The notes under the pieces: model-generated
The model's database searches: none
The model's input: only the letters and a program-made list of their open reading frames with translations
What the model was told of the DNA's origin: nothing
Source of the DNA: Hydractinia symbiolongicarpus
Lineage: Eukaryota; Cnidaria; Hydrozoa; Anthoathecata; Hydractiniidae
Assembly: GCF_029227915.1 (NCBI RefSeq)
Contig: NC_079878.1
Coordinates: forward strand, 22,779,501-22,843,500
Reading direction: 5' to 3'
DNA length: 64,000 nt
Translations under genes and position numbers: made by a program
Shown here: piece after piece, positions 21,601 to 33,494 of the stretch
How positions within the stretch are numbered: position 1 is the first letter of the stretch
Layout: every line of letters begins with the position of its first letter

Positions 21601-24600
21601 CACTGGGTCCTAGGTTGCAGCAAAAGTCCTACAGATGTCACAAGAGGTTATGCTTGAAGAGAAAAGAAAGAAAAACAAATAAGAAATTCTAGACCGTTAT
21701 ATTTTTCTATAAATTGTTGGGCAAATAGCTAAACACATAACGTCCGGTATAGATAAAGTGAAAATTACAAATCCAATTACAAGTCATGTCAACAATAAAT
21801 ATTATTTTGTCACTTTCTTTCTTTACGTCTCTTCGTCATCGTCGTAAAAACAAAGTGGTTAAAATACAGCGCTAAAAAGAAACACAACTGGATTATAATT
21901 TCGAAACGGAAGCGTCATGAAATTTTTGTTTACTCTCTGTAATAACTTTTATATGCACGATAAAAAAAGATTTAATGAAACATTGTCTGCTTACTGAAGG
22001 AAAACTTAAATTCGCGTAACAACGAAAACCACAATTGTTCTACAACCACATCTTTTTTCGTGGTGTATCAGTGACAAAAAAATTTCTAAGATGAAGAGTG
22101 TTTTTGCAAAGACCCTCCCATAACGGTCTTTATCACATTATGTAAATGACGTCACGAAACAGCATTTGAGCTGGCGTTAGATACCTTTTGTTTTCTTGCA
22201 TCTGACAACACAAAGTTTATATTGGTATTCTGTTTAACCGAGATGATAACATCTCATCAAAAGCGGATTATTAGAAAAAGCATGCATCATCAAGAGGAGA
22301 CGTCAAGACAGAATTAATTCTTAAAATATAGCTGTTGTATATAAATAGAATCTTTATGTTTTTTTAACGATTAATAGGGAAAGTTAAAATGACTATTTAT
22401 TTGATGTTATGTGATGTGACGAATTCAATCTTTTTATAAACATGTTGATTAAATTAATAATAGTCATCTGACTGATAAGACTTGATTTGTATTCCCCTTG
22501 GGCAATGTTGACAAATGCGGATCCCCTTTAACTGTAGCGCCTTTATCGTCATGGTTATGCTCAATCACACGTATGATATTTTCTGTGTGTTGGTGTGCGA
22601 TATAAAAGTGGTAATGTTAGGGGTTTTGACCAATTATTCCTAAAAAGTGCTTTTAAGAAACTTTATTGAGCCGTGTTCCTTTTTAAGAAACACGAATTTA
22701 AGTAGATTATTATAGATACCTTTTAACGAAATACTAAAAAAAATACATCTATACATTGACGGGGCTCATTGTTAAAATCATAAGTATGAAATTGATTTTC
22801 ATATTTTTAGAAAATGTTTATCAAAGTTAAGAAATATTCTGGCAAAAGGTACGTAACGTTACAGTTTTTCTCTGCCAATTTTCGTTTGAATAAATAACAG
22901 AGAAAAAAATTCAGCTAATCAAAACACTATTAAAAAAATTCATATCCAACACATCCTTATTCATGCCATTCATCCGTATCCTATCAATTATTTATCATGA
23001 ATAAAAGTTATTAACCCTAACCCTAACGAGGGTTTCATTCAATTAAAACACGTAAGCATAAGTGAGAAAGTTTGGTGACGTTCCAATAAAGCAGGAAGTA
23101 GGCAATATCATACGGATGTGACGAAACAAACCAGTGACTTTTCGTAGGAGGCAGTTTCGTTCTTTCTTCATTTTTCCCCACATGTTTTAAATAATTACCA
23201 TGCATCATTATGAATCGGTAATAATTAGGGCAACAGTAATAATTATGACGCCATGCATTAATTATTATCACCTATGCATCCATTGAAAGAAAGATATAGG
23301 ATTTTTAATTTCCTGTTTGTTGGGTTGTATAAGGTTTAACATGACCATGTAGGGAATGTAACGATACAGTAAAAAGATTATTTATACTTTGTGAAAGAAT
23401 AAAGAGGAAATAATCAATGTCATTTTTATAACAAATACTCTTTCATTAAAAGTCTTCGTGGTGACTTGGTGGAGATAGGATATCCACCGCATGTGAAGGA
23501 AATCAAAAAAACACTTTGAATATTTATAGACATTACGCTGAAACTCGGCATGCTTGTGTACAGAATCAATTTAGAACACCAGGTTAAATCATAAATTCTT
23601 TCTTTCTCTCATGCCATGATGGTTTTTTGATTACTCGACAAGATGGTGAAGCAGCTGGGCTCTAAAGTTTATTAAAAGACAAGTATGGAGCAATAACAGC
23701 GAAAATCATCAAAGGTAGGAAATGAGAAACAAAAGTTTTTTCAATACACTAGCCATATGTAGATAAATTTATTCAAAGGATGTTATATTACTTTTTGTGA
23801 CGAGACTTTTCACATGACGATCGTATCCTTTATTTCAACTATCATTTAACCAAAGCATCAAAACTATCTTACTTCGTTTTCTTGGCACAAACGGCTTCAG
23901 TAAATATAATGGGGAATAGTTCAATTTTCTAATATTTTTTTGACATTGTTTTTGTTTACAAAGAATTGTTTTCAGTCCCTTTGATACATTCCGATAGATT
24001 TTCGACTGTAATCTAATAATTCTAAAAAAAAAAACACCCAAATCGGAGAATTGTTCTATTTCAATTTCTTAACCTCCCCTTTAATCCAGATTAAAAAAGA
24101 TTTTTGGTTGAATTGGGAAATGAAAGAAAATGTCGTGTATTTTTACCATAAGAACACACGCATACATGCTATGCAAGAAATAATCTAATTTTTGACAAAG
24201 AAACGAGATTCAATTGATTGGGACATATTTCGCGAAAATACCCAATGAGATACACAATTTTGTGCTCATTTAACGTTATTTTTTCTTTTTCTTGCAGCCG
24301 ACATTGCTTTAAACTCAGATTAGCTAAGAAGAATCAAAAATTATTAAATAGAGCAAAGTCTCACATCAATTTTTCTAATTAAGTTAGGCCGCCTAAATTT
24401 GACAATCTGCTCCAAGTCACATGATTATAGCCACAGAGTCGCAATAACCTTGTGTTTAAAAACAAACAGTTTAAAGACTCCCCCGTTTGAAGGAAATAAT
24501 GTACTGTGACTAGCCAACTGTTTCTAGTCGAAGATGTTGTTTCGTAGCGCCCACACTAGCAGAGGGACAGTAAGCGCATTGATATGTTGGAAAACAAAAT

Positions 24601-26838
24601 AGAACAGGGAAAACTAAACCTAAAGCAAAACAAGTATAATTGGTATATGAAAGTATGAGAAGATATAGAAACTGACAATTAGTTTTGCAGACTAGTTTTC
24701 ACACCACAGTTTTTATCAATTAGACTTGCATCATTTTTGAAAGAAATTTAATTTAGTAGTTTTGATGCATTGATGATAAATAAACTAAGTGTCGTTGGCT
24801 ACACAAACAACATGGCAGATAAAAAATATTTTAACAAGTATAAGACCACAAATTAGTGCTTCAAATTTGTGTTCATTTCGGCAAGAACACCGCAGATGAA
24901 TCATCCTTTTTATAAAAAAATGTCAGATAAAACCTCCGAGACGACATGGTAAAACAAAAAACACGTTTTGAAGCGGAAACAACAAAGCCCGTCAAATTTT
25001 TGATTGCAGATCGAATCAAATATCAAAACCATAAAAACAAAACAGTACTTCAGCAAGATAAACGTAAACAGATCGAATGGCGACAAAGGAAACCGCAAGA
25101 ACAGTGTCACTGAGAGATCTAAAAGATAATTCAGAACGGGTGATAATTAGTTTAAAAGAGACAAAGGGATTATCATCGGCAGCATAACACAATGAAAAGA
25201 AACATAGATATAATAAATGGAATGTCTTAAGAAGGTTTAACTCTGTTACTATTTGGATTGTCTGTGCTGCAAACCTGTTTTCTACACTCTGGTGTTTATT
25301 TGAGAAAAGATAAGCGAGTGAACTTTCCGACATCTTCAACCGCTGCTAACTTAAAATTTATTATGTTCAGATCTGACCATTTGTATTCTAAGTACCTAAA
25401 ACACATTTTTGCGGGTTTGGAGTATCTTCTAACTCAATTGAAAAATTTCCTTGCCTTGTTCTTGCTCTCAACTTAAACATAAAACAAGAATGATGCTAGT
25501 CAAACCCCTTATATTCTGATATGGTTAAGCTCTGTAACAAGATTCAATAAAAAATTACATAGCTTTTACAGTGGTAGTTCATTGGACGAAATTTAACATT
25601 TTCCCCTTTCTGACATTAGTAATCTGGCATTGATGTTAGACGCGAAAAAGGATGTAGCGGGGGTTTCAAATAAGGGATAGCAGACAACGAGGCTGGTTTT
25701 CTTTCAATTATTTAAAAAGCTTCTTACCTGCTTAAAAAGTAAGCTAAAATTATTATATGAGAGCCTTCTCAGTCAGCAAATGATGATTTTTTTAAATTCA
25801 GTAAATCTTAAGGACATAAATTATTGTGGCATAAATTATTGCGAACATAAATTATTGCAAACATAAATTATTGAAGACATAGCTAGTATTGCAATCTTTG
25901 TCCGTGAATTGCAATACTTAGTATTGCTAAGTCGATTTTTGACACTTTAAGGCCCACTTTTTTTAAAAAAAATTTAATAATTGCCCAATAGGAATTGTCT
26001 AATTTCGTTAGTTCTTAATTTGATATATTTTCTGCAAGGAAAATATGTAGCTGTCTCACAACCTTGCAGATGTGCTCATAAATGAAAATACAGGGTTTTG
26101 CTTTGATAAGAAACCTAAGCATTCAGCTGAGCCTGAAGCTTCTTAAAATTTTCATAATTTGAGCTTCAAATGTTTCTTAATTTTCCTTATTTTTACCCTG
26201 AAAATTTGCTTAAAAAAATCTATTATCTACAAGTTGTTTTTTCGTGAGGTTTGGACTATGTTTTTCACATTTATGAACAACGCAATGTACATTATGATTT
26301 TATTTCTCTAAAAACCTTCTTTATTTTTTGTGACTCTCCTCCTCTTTTGTATGTATAAGTTTCTTAATGTTAAAATGGGTGTACTTAGGCCGACGCAAAT
26401 GCATCCAACATAACATTCAACGAAAATTTTCGATGTTAGATGGAATATTCGATGCATTTGTGTGCTTATTAAAAATTCTGTGGGGGACTATGTTGAAAGA
26501 AATTTGCTCACGATTAAGGCTGAAGCAAACAAGTTATCATGGATAAGTATTACGTGGTTTCATATCACGAATTTTCTGGCTTGCGCACGTTAATTCAACA
26601 AATCAATTTCATTCATTATTCAAAATGGCGGAAAAACATTTGCAGTGCTTGTTTTGGTTTTCAAAAAACTCTCATTTGACCTTTCTTTGCAGTACCTACC
26701 CTTTTCTTTCAAATGGGCTTTATCTGTCATATTTGGTGTATCTTGTTCGTCACTGCTGTAATACATGGTCTTGTACTATGAGCCTCTCTACCTCCGCTTT
26801 GTTCATAAATAAATGTTTTTTTTTATAGTTTTTCCCTA
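18620..26838. other. Long intergenic stretch, no gene recognised
   Basis: AT-rich DNA upstream of the SPSB start and beyond. No domain-bearing ORF or spliceable exon was recognised on either strand. Minor items: a short telomere-like run ttaaccctaaccctaac at 23011-23027, a 16-17-bp minisatellite at 25815-25880 with an adjacent hairpin at 25885-25918, and an imperfect fold-back at about 26398-26462 built from atccaac/gttgga-type words. The first few hundred bases above 18620 must hold the SPSB promoter or 5' exon, but no element can be singled out. Confidence 0.5.
25815..25880. repeat. Four-copy minisatellite (cataaattattg)
   Basis: Four head-to-tail units of about 16-17 bp share the core ataaattattg, with variable tails (tggc, cgaac, caaac, aagac). 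Directly after it an 11-bp inverted repeat agtattgcaat / attgcaatact lies at 25885-25895 and 25908-25918. Confidence 0.75.
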
Positions 26839-26902
26839 TCAAACCCTGGGGTCTTATCGTGAGATGTACAAAAAGAAACAACTGGTCCTGGCATCGAGGT
26901 TG
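26839..26902. mobile_element. CAACCTCG-type fold-back MITE fragment
   Basis: The right end reads ggtcctggcatcgaggttg (26884-26902), the reverse-complement terminus of the CAACCTCG..CCCAGG family. The left end (caaaccctggggtctt from about 26843) is a degenerate match. It lies 18 bases from the next, well-preserved copy. Confidence 0.45.
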
Positions 26903-26920
26903 AAGGACCAACCAACTGCA

Positions 26921-27023
26921 CAACCTCGAACCCAGGGCCTGTACCGTTTTTTGATATGAAGATGAACCTCGTACGCATTCATCTTTATATCAAAAAACGC
27001 TACAGACCTTGGGTTCGAGGTTG
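26921..27023. mobile_element. CAACCTCG-family MITE, near-perfect hairpin
   Basis: The whole 103-bp element folds on itself. The left arm of about 46 bases starts caacctcgaacccagggcct and includes ttttttgatatgaagatgaa. It pairs with the right arm with about four mismatches around an 11-base loop. The termini are caacctcg / cgaggttg. There is no coding capacity; it is a minimal miniature inverted-repeat element. Confidence 0.8.
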
Positions 27024-27266
27024 ACCGGCAGCATAAAAACATCAGATCAAAATCGAAATAAAAATTCAACCTGCTTTCTATAACTTAAGGTGGTTGTGCA
27101 TATTGATTGTAGGAATCTTATTTAAAAGATTCCCATTCAATGAGAGTTTCCCCGCCGTACATTATGTCCGGGTTGGAAGCATTAAGTAATGAAGTTACTC
27201 TGCGGGAGGTCTCAAATAAAGGTGCTGTGCACCCATTTTGAACAGACAGACTGAACACGGCAGACA

Positions 27267-27367
27267 CAACCTCGTTCCCAGGACTTTTCTCTCTCATGGG
27301 CGCTGCGCTTATCGAGTCTTGCCTTCTGATATGCAAAAAGAGACAACAGGTCCTGGGTTCAAGGTTG
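27267..27367. mobile_element. CAACCTCG-family MITE
   Basis: Termini caacctcgttcccaggactt (27267-27286) and acaggtcctgggttcaaggttg (ends 27367) are inverted copies with a few mismatches. The 101-bp size fits the neighbouring family members. Confidence 0.7.
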
Positions 27368-27906
27368 AGAACACGGGTATTATTATGTAGGTTCTTTTGC
27401 TAGGTCCTAAATAAATTGTCCAAAGCTGCATGGCTTCTACCTAATAAGATATAGTGTCTATTATGTGTGAACGCCATCGGCTAAAGATCTAAGAATGAAG
27501 AAAACTTCCCAACTGCTGGGAGGAGAAAGGGTGGATTTCATTGTCAAATCCAGCCAAAAAGGCTTATTGTTAATTAAATCAAAGAAAAGTTAACGATTTG
27601 AAGCATCGATTTTTCTTGTGGGTCAAAACCAAGGTTTAAGTCCTCGTGCGGTTGTTGGATTTACTAAAAGCAGCGTCACCTTAAAAAAGCCCTCCCTCCC
27701 ACTTACCCCGGGTTTCGCCGACCCTGTAATTGTGGTAGTGACAGTAGATATAGGTTGTAATACGTTGTGTCAAGTGCGATTCTCTTGCATCTTTGTTTTG
27801 CTAAGCTTTGTTAACTTGCTCATATTCATTTATAGTCCTTTTTCAAATACCCTTTTATGTTAAATGTTAATACTGTTTCTGATCATTTGCAAACACCCTC
27901 AGATTT

Positions 27907-28032
27907 CAACCTCGATCCCAGCACCTGTAGCATATTTTGATATGACGCCTCATATCAAAAAACGCTATAGGCCCTGGGATCTGCGTATCGTCCTCATATT
28001 AAAAAATGCTACAGGCCCTTGAATCGAGGTTG
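27907..28032. mobile_element. CAACCTCG-family MITE
   Basis: Starts caacctcgatcccagcacct and ends aggcccttgaatcgaggttg. The interior has tgatatgacgcctcatatca-type palindromes and a partial duplication of the right half (two copies of the ctataggccctgg / ctacaggccctt segment). Total 126 bp. Confidence 0.65.
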
Positions 28033-28886
28033 CTTCAGCTTTGTAAGTGGTATACGTTTGAATTATTTGTTAAAATGTAACCTAATCTAAAATATTGCGA
28101 ACAGGTGGTTTATTTTGCAGACCAGAATTTGAGAAAATGCTGACCATATTTCGTTACGTGCTGCTAAAACGAATTTCACATTTTATGAAACACTTGAAAA
28201 AAGATTGCACTCGTTTGACGTTGTTTTACATTTTTAACATTCGTTTTGGACGCTAAAAAAAGTATTTTTTGAAGATGGAACCGGACAAGATAAAACGTTG
28301 TGCTCCTAAACTGAGTGCGAAGGGATAGCTCTTTTAGTTGTAGATCCACCCCTTTGCTGTAATCTCCACAAAAGATGTCCCAGAGACAAGACAAATAAAA
28401 GAGTCATAAACGTTTAAGCAACACGCTAGATGAAATATTGTGTGAGTGTGAAAAAAACGCTCTGTAGTTTCCATGGATATCATTTAACGCTCTTTGTTTG
28501 ACATCTTTTTGACTGTAATCTATTTTTGTCCCCAGGGCTCTTTGAGATTAAAACCTTTGAGGTTTATCTCAAAGATCTCTGCTGTCGAGAATGATTGTAA
28601 TCTTTACAAAACGTCCCGCAGACAACACAGGACTTTGTACAAGTCAATAAAAAGGGTTAAATCATTTTCGTTTTAATTTTGCTTCTATTAATATCATTGT
28701 TTGCAATGCAAACAACTTCATTTTATTTTGACTGACTTTCAACAAGGCAAACTTGTTGCAAAAATTGTTGCGCAAGTATGGCAAACATATGCAACAAAGG
28801 GGACAATATGTTGGATAGATGTTGTACACGTTGTATGGCTATGCAACATCATGCAACATGCAAGTCAAAAGACAGGAACACTTTAC
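28033..28886. other. Spacer with hairpins, no gene recognised
   Basis: No gene recognised. A strong fold-back (ctttgagat … atctcaaag) lies at about 28538-28578 next to a cccaggg word. The stretch 28745-28865 is dense in tgcaac / gttgca words in both orientations and resembles the array ends of other non-autonomous elements in this window. Confidence 0.4.
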
Positions 28887-28979
28887 CAACCTCGTTCCCA
28901 GGATAGATTGTATGTATGTATATTGTACAGGGATGTCAGGGATGTTAGATTGATACAAGATACCCTGGGGGTGAGGTTG
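28887..28979. mobile_element. CAACCTCG-family MITE
   Basis: Left end caacctcgttcccaggatag; right end taccctgggggtgaggttg. Ninety-three bases, no coding capacity, inverted termini of the same family as the neighbours. Confidence 0.65.
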
Positions 28980-29228
28980 ACATTTTACGAAACATTGTCA
29001 CATAAAACGTTATGCACCGTAAAAATACGGTATATTTATCATCATGATAACTAGACTATATTTTAGTCGAACATTATAACATTTATTTTAGTCGAACTAA
29101 AACTTATAAATAATATTTGATTATTTTATTTTGATAAAGATATCCATTAACGTCATAGCTTTTTTCTTTACAAATTTTATTAAAATAGAACGAAACTAAC
29201 CACTGTGATGAAGTTTGACGTTCTACTT

Positions 29229-29315
29229 CAACCTCGTTTCCACGGCAATCTTTCGTTTTTCGACATCCAGGACAACGCGAAGAAAAAAGCGAAAAATTGT
29301 CCTGGAAACGAGGTG
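29229..29315. mobile_element. CAACCTCG-family MITE
   Basis: Left end caacctcgtttccacggcaa; right end ttgtcctggaaacgaggtg. An inner inverted pair (ctttcgtttttcg / gcgaaaaa) lengthens the hairpin. Confidence 0.65.
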
Positions 29316-31534
29316 TCTTCTAATTCTCAGCCACTCAAACAGGATCTCTCTTTTTCCAACTTGCGTAACTTATGTTGACATGTGTCCTTCACAAAAAAAT
29401 TGATTGATGTTAAATATTTTATTAAATGTTTTTTTTTGTTGCCCAACTGATGGCAAAACATGTCAAAATAATCTTTAAATTTAGAATAGTTTATTTCAAT
29501 TTCGTGAATCAAAATTTAATGTAGGAAAGAAAATTTAATAATATTTAAAACAATAAAATAACAATGTTTTTATATCTACACCAGCCATGCGTTATTGAAA
29601 AATATTTTAAAAGAAATATCTTACAAAATATTGTATGTGACCAATATTTTATTCAGAGATAGCTTACAATCTGCTCTCTCTCGTTACAGTCTTTCACACG
29701 TAGAATCACACGTCGCGTTGTAGCCAAATTTTCATGCTCGTCTTATCACGGAGAGATAAAATACCAATTTAAATTCCCAATGTATCAACCATCTTGGTCA
29801 AAATATATGTCACCACAAGTAGTCGCATAGGCTATTTCTATATTAGATTCACACATTTTGAACTTGCCAAAGTTCACCTGCCAGTAGGCTATTTGGTTAA
29901 GTCCAAACTCTTAAGATGTGCTAATTGACCATTTTTCAAAATGGGGATTATTTCGGTGTGCGAGTGTGTTAGAGAATGTTACTATCAACTTTTCAACACT
30001 TTCTGCTTGCTCTAAGTGTGTGCAGAAGTAGCGACTTTGCAGCCTGCCGGCTCCAGCGCATTGACTGTTTGGCAATTTTGTCAATAATTTAAAAATGAGG
30101 AAAAAACTGCCTTCGTCTCAATATTTTTTTCCAAGATTGAAGGTTTTCTTTTTATGAGTAGTTTTCACAAGAAAACAAGCAAACGGCCAACTAGTAAAAT
30201 TTTCTAAATCCTAAGGTTATTTTACTAGAAAAAATTTCTTAATTTTGTTGGGACACAGCAAATAGACTTATCAACGTGTATACAAGAAAAGATGAAATAA
30301 TTAATCGTCATCCAAAATGGTGTCTGTTTCTAGAACTTGTAGAAGTGTAATTTTTACTAAGATAAAGGGAATGTGTGAAAAAAATTCCTTACTTAAAAAA
30401 TTACATATTTACTAAAAGTTTGGAAGGTAACTAAGAAAACGTATAGATGACATCCCAATTCGACAATCTTTAACCAACTAACCAAGTCCTGCCATCACAA
30501 AAGTAATTCTGCTAAGTAGAAGAATAAACATGCAATAGCGGTTTCTAACCATACTAATTATAGACCAGGCTCCAAACTGCGTCAAAAATCATAATGGCAG
30601 AATGACAATGTCGCATGTAACATTTGGGGAAAAACAACAAAAAAATCATTTTTTGCGAATGTGCAAAACGTCACAAATGTCTAAAATGCACAGTAAAATA
30701 AATGAAAAATATATGAGAACAAAATATAAGAACAAAATAAAAATTATATTTTTGCGCCAACCTTTGAAGCTATAAAATATCATGAAAGCCAAGTTTCTCT
30801 TTAACGCCAGTCCTATTAAATACCGACGCTACTAAAAGGAAGAGGAGCTTTGTGGGTAAATTGAGAACAATCCCCATATAGTCAGTGGTAAAACACCCAA
30901 ATTTACAAAACATAGCTAATACAATTCTATCAGAAATTTTAATCTTTTAAATCTGATTGGGTTTATGACCCATTTTTTGTGTGTTGTTTATATTGCCTAT
31001 TCTCGTTATTAATATTCCTAAATAACACAAATTTCCCTGTCTCCTTTTCATTTTCTTTTATCATAATTAGAAGTAACAACAACTCCTAATTCCCCTGTTA
31101 AAGTCGATGATTTCCCATTTCCATCCCCAGAGGTATTTGAGATAAAATTTATCTCAGAGTTTTTCTCGCGTGTCGGACATGATGTTAACCAAAATATATG
31201 TCCCCGCCCTCCCAAGAGTTCTTGCTAAGAAGCATTTTTTTGGGGTGCCTTTAGGTCTAACAAAGAATACTTTTTTGAGAGTAACGAATTATATTCCACG
31301 AATTATGCTTTAGAATTCTCATTACACATACGTAGTATAAATCAACCTCGAGTTTAAGGTATTCTAGCCGAATAAGACTTCTCTTTTTGTTGTTGTGACG
31401 TTGTGTTGCGACCAAAAGAAATTATTAGATGGCGAGGAATAATTAGTTGAAAGAAGGGAGTAATATTTCAAAGGTCGTAACCACAAGCAATCGGGAACGC
31501 TGTTTCTGTCTAATTCACAAGCATTCCGAATGTG
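29316..31534. other. Intergenic, no gene recognised
   Basis: AT-rich DNA without recognisable genes, RNA genes or well-bounded repeats. A small hairpin (tttgagataaaatttatctcaga) sits at about 31137-31159 beside an atccccag word, probably a decayed member of the same short fold-back family. Confidence 0.45.
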
Positions 31535-31600
31535 CACCCTCATCCCCAGAGTTTTATTCGTCGTCTTCCCTCATATGAAAAAGACCTGGGGACGAGGGTT
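31535..31600. mobile_element. Degenerate CAACCTCG-family MITE
   Basis: Begins caccctcatccccagag and ends gacctggggacgagggtt, an inverted pair one or two changes away from the family consensus. It is only about 66 bp and is mostly hairpin. Confidence 0.55.
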
Positions 31601-33494
31601 TTTTAACGTGAGCATCTTCACAATTTAGTAAGGATTTTAAGTTCCGTCCAAAACCTTAAATAGTGCTAATTTTTACTGAAGTCAGAAGTCCCAATCTTCC
31701 GATCCCTTGACCGTTGGGAGAAAACTTAGGAAATTTAAAAATGCTACGAAATTATTCAATAAGCTCAATGCCCGCACATTCTGAAGAATGGTGTGTAGGA
31801 AAGCTGTAGCTGCAGGGATGGTTAAAAACATTCAAGTATAACTAGTGTAGTGTAAACACGTGGGTAGGCGAACGGGCTGTACACGAAATTCTGAATGTAT
31901 ATCTGTATGTATATTCAAAACCCCGAAATTCGCGCAAGTTTTTTCGCGAAACTCCGTAAGAATTGTCTACCTGACAAGTTTCAACTTTTGCAGTTACAAA
32001 ATTTCACGAATAAAGCTTTATTTTACATTCCGCTGGTTCGGCAAATATGTTTTTTCTTTACTGGCGTTCCATCGGACCAAGCGTACGCGTGAGTTGATGG
32101 AGACAATGCTTTTTTATGGAGTTAATTATCTCCGTCATTTTTCGCCACTTATTTCCAAAATGGTAAACGTATGCAGCAAGTCGAGATTTCAGACGGCCTT
32201 CAGGCGGTCGATAAAATAAAGATTCTAACGGCAATGCTAATGCTAAAGCCTAAAATCGGTATTTAGACGACAATAAACTAAATTTTATTGCCGTTATCAT
32301 GTGTAGTGTGATTTTTGTTCAGTGTGCTAACTTTTGTAGAAAACAAAACATTTCAAATTTTTGGACAATTTTGCTCTAAAACCCAAATTTTATTATCACT
32401 ATCGTGTTAGCATTTTTTTTCTATTCAGTGCGCAATTTTGTAAAAACGAAGTATTTCTAATTTTTGGACCAATTTTATCATCATCATTTTTAGCATGCTT
32501 GCTTGTTTACTATGTCAAATTTTACCGAAAACGGAAACAAGTCCTAGTCAATACATCCACGAAACCACCCACAGGCACATGCTACTAGAAAAACGGCGCC
32601 CCATACAAACAAGACATTTGAAAAGTGAGGCCGACAAAGTGACCTTTCTATGATTCTGCTTTAATAAATCACTATTTTTCGGGTGTGAGTGTTGAAAAAT
32701 AATTTTTTTTTATTTGCGTTCATAGCTTTACCACACTTTCTCTGATGATAAAACCAGACCAGTCTAAGAAATGTTCCAATAAAACAAAGGCACCTAATAC
32801 TGGTAGCTTTAAGTAAGGAAAGAAAATCCAACATTTAAACTTCTAGTTCCTGCATCAGTAGCAAAGTATAAAAAATACAAATGTGTAATAAAATTGTTTT
32901 AAAAACATTTCAAAATTTTTAGAAGAAAAAAAAGGACAAATACGAAAATTTCTCACATGTAAAGTTACTGTGTCATTTTAAATCTGTCTATACTCAACGC
33001 TAATAACGAGAAGAACGACTGAATCAAAAGAGAACTAGATGGTATAGGCTCACATGTAGCAATTAATCATTTAAGAGATACATGCAAACAAACAAACACA
33101 CGAGTAATTGTTTGCTGCATTTCAATGGATAAATATTTTAGTCAAAATGTTTGTGGTCGTCAAATTTAAAATACATTAGATATTGATAATAAAAAAATAT
33201 CACTTTCGGCTTATAGCTCCATTAATCTGCTGACATATCTTATGTATGTTTGTTATAAAAATAAGTCCACTGGGTGCAACATTAAGTTGTCCCCATATTC
33301 TAGTCCTCCTACAAGAATTGTTATAAAAACATATATATAAAAAATTGAATTCAACGACTCTTTCTAGCTATTTACAAATTCTAATATTCATTGAAAAAAA
33401 AAATGAAATGTATATAAATATTTTGGCTGTCACTTTAACGTCGTCGTGCCGGTACGATTTGACGTCTGACGTCTATGGTTTCACTTACTATAAG

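Noticed and set aside
23011-23027. Telomere-like ttaaccctaaccctaac
   Set aside because: Only about two and a half units; too short to claim an interstitial telomere or chromosome end.
25815-25880. CRISPR-like array
   Set aside because: Units of about 16 bp with almost no spacers in a eukaryotic context are a minisatellite, not a CRISPR array.
27118-27336. 72-residue minus-strand ORF
   Set aside because: Much of it lies within the CAACCTCG-family MITE at 27267-27367.
28701-29054. 117-residue plus-strand ORF
   Set aside because: It reads through word arrays and a CAACCTCG-family MITE; coding potential is accidental.
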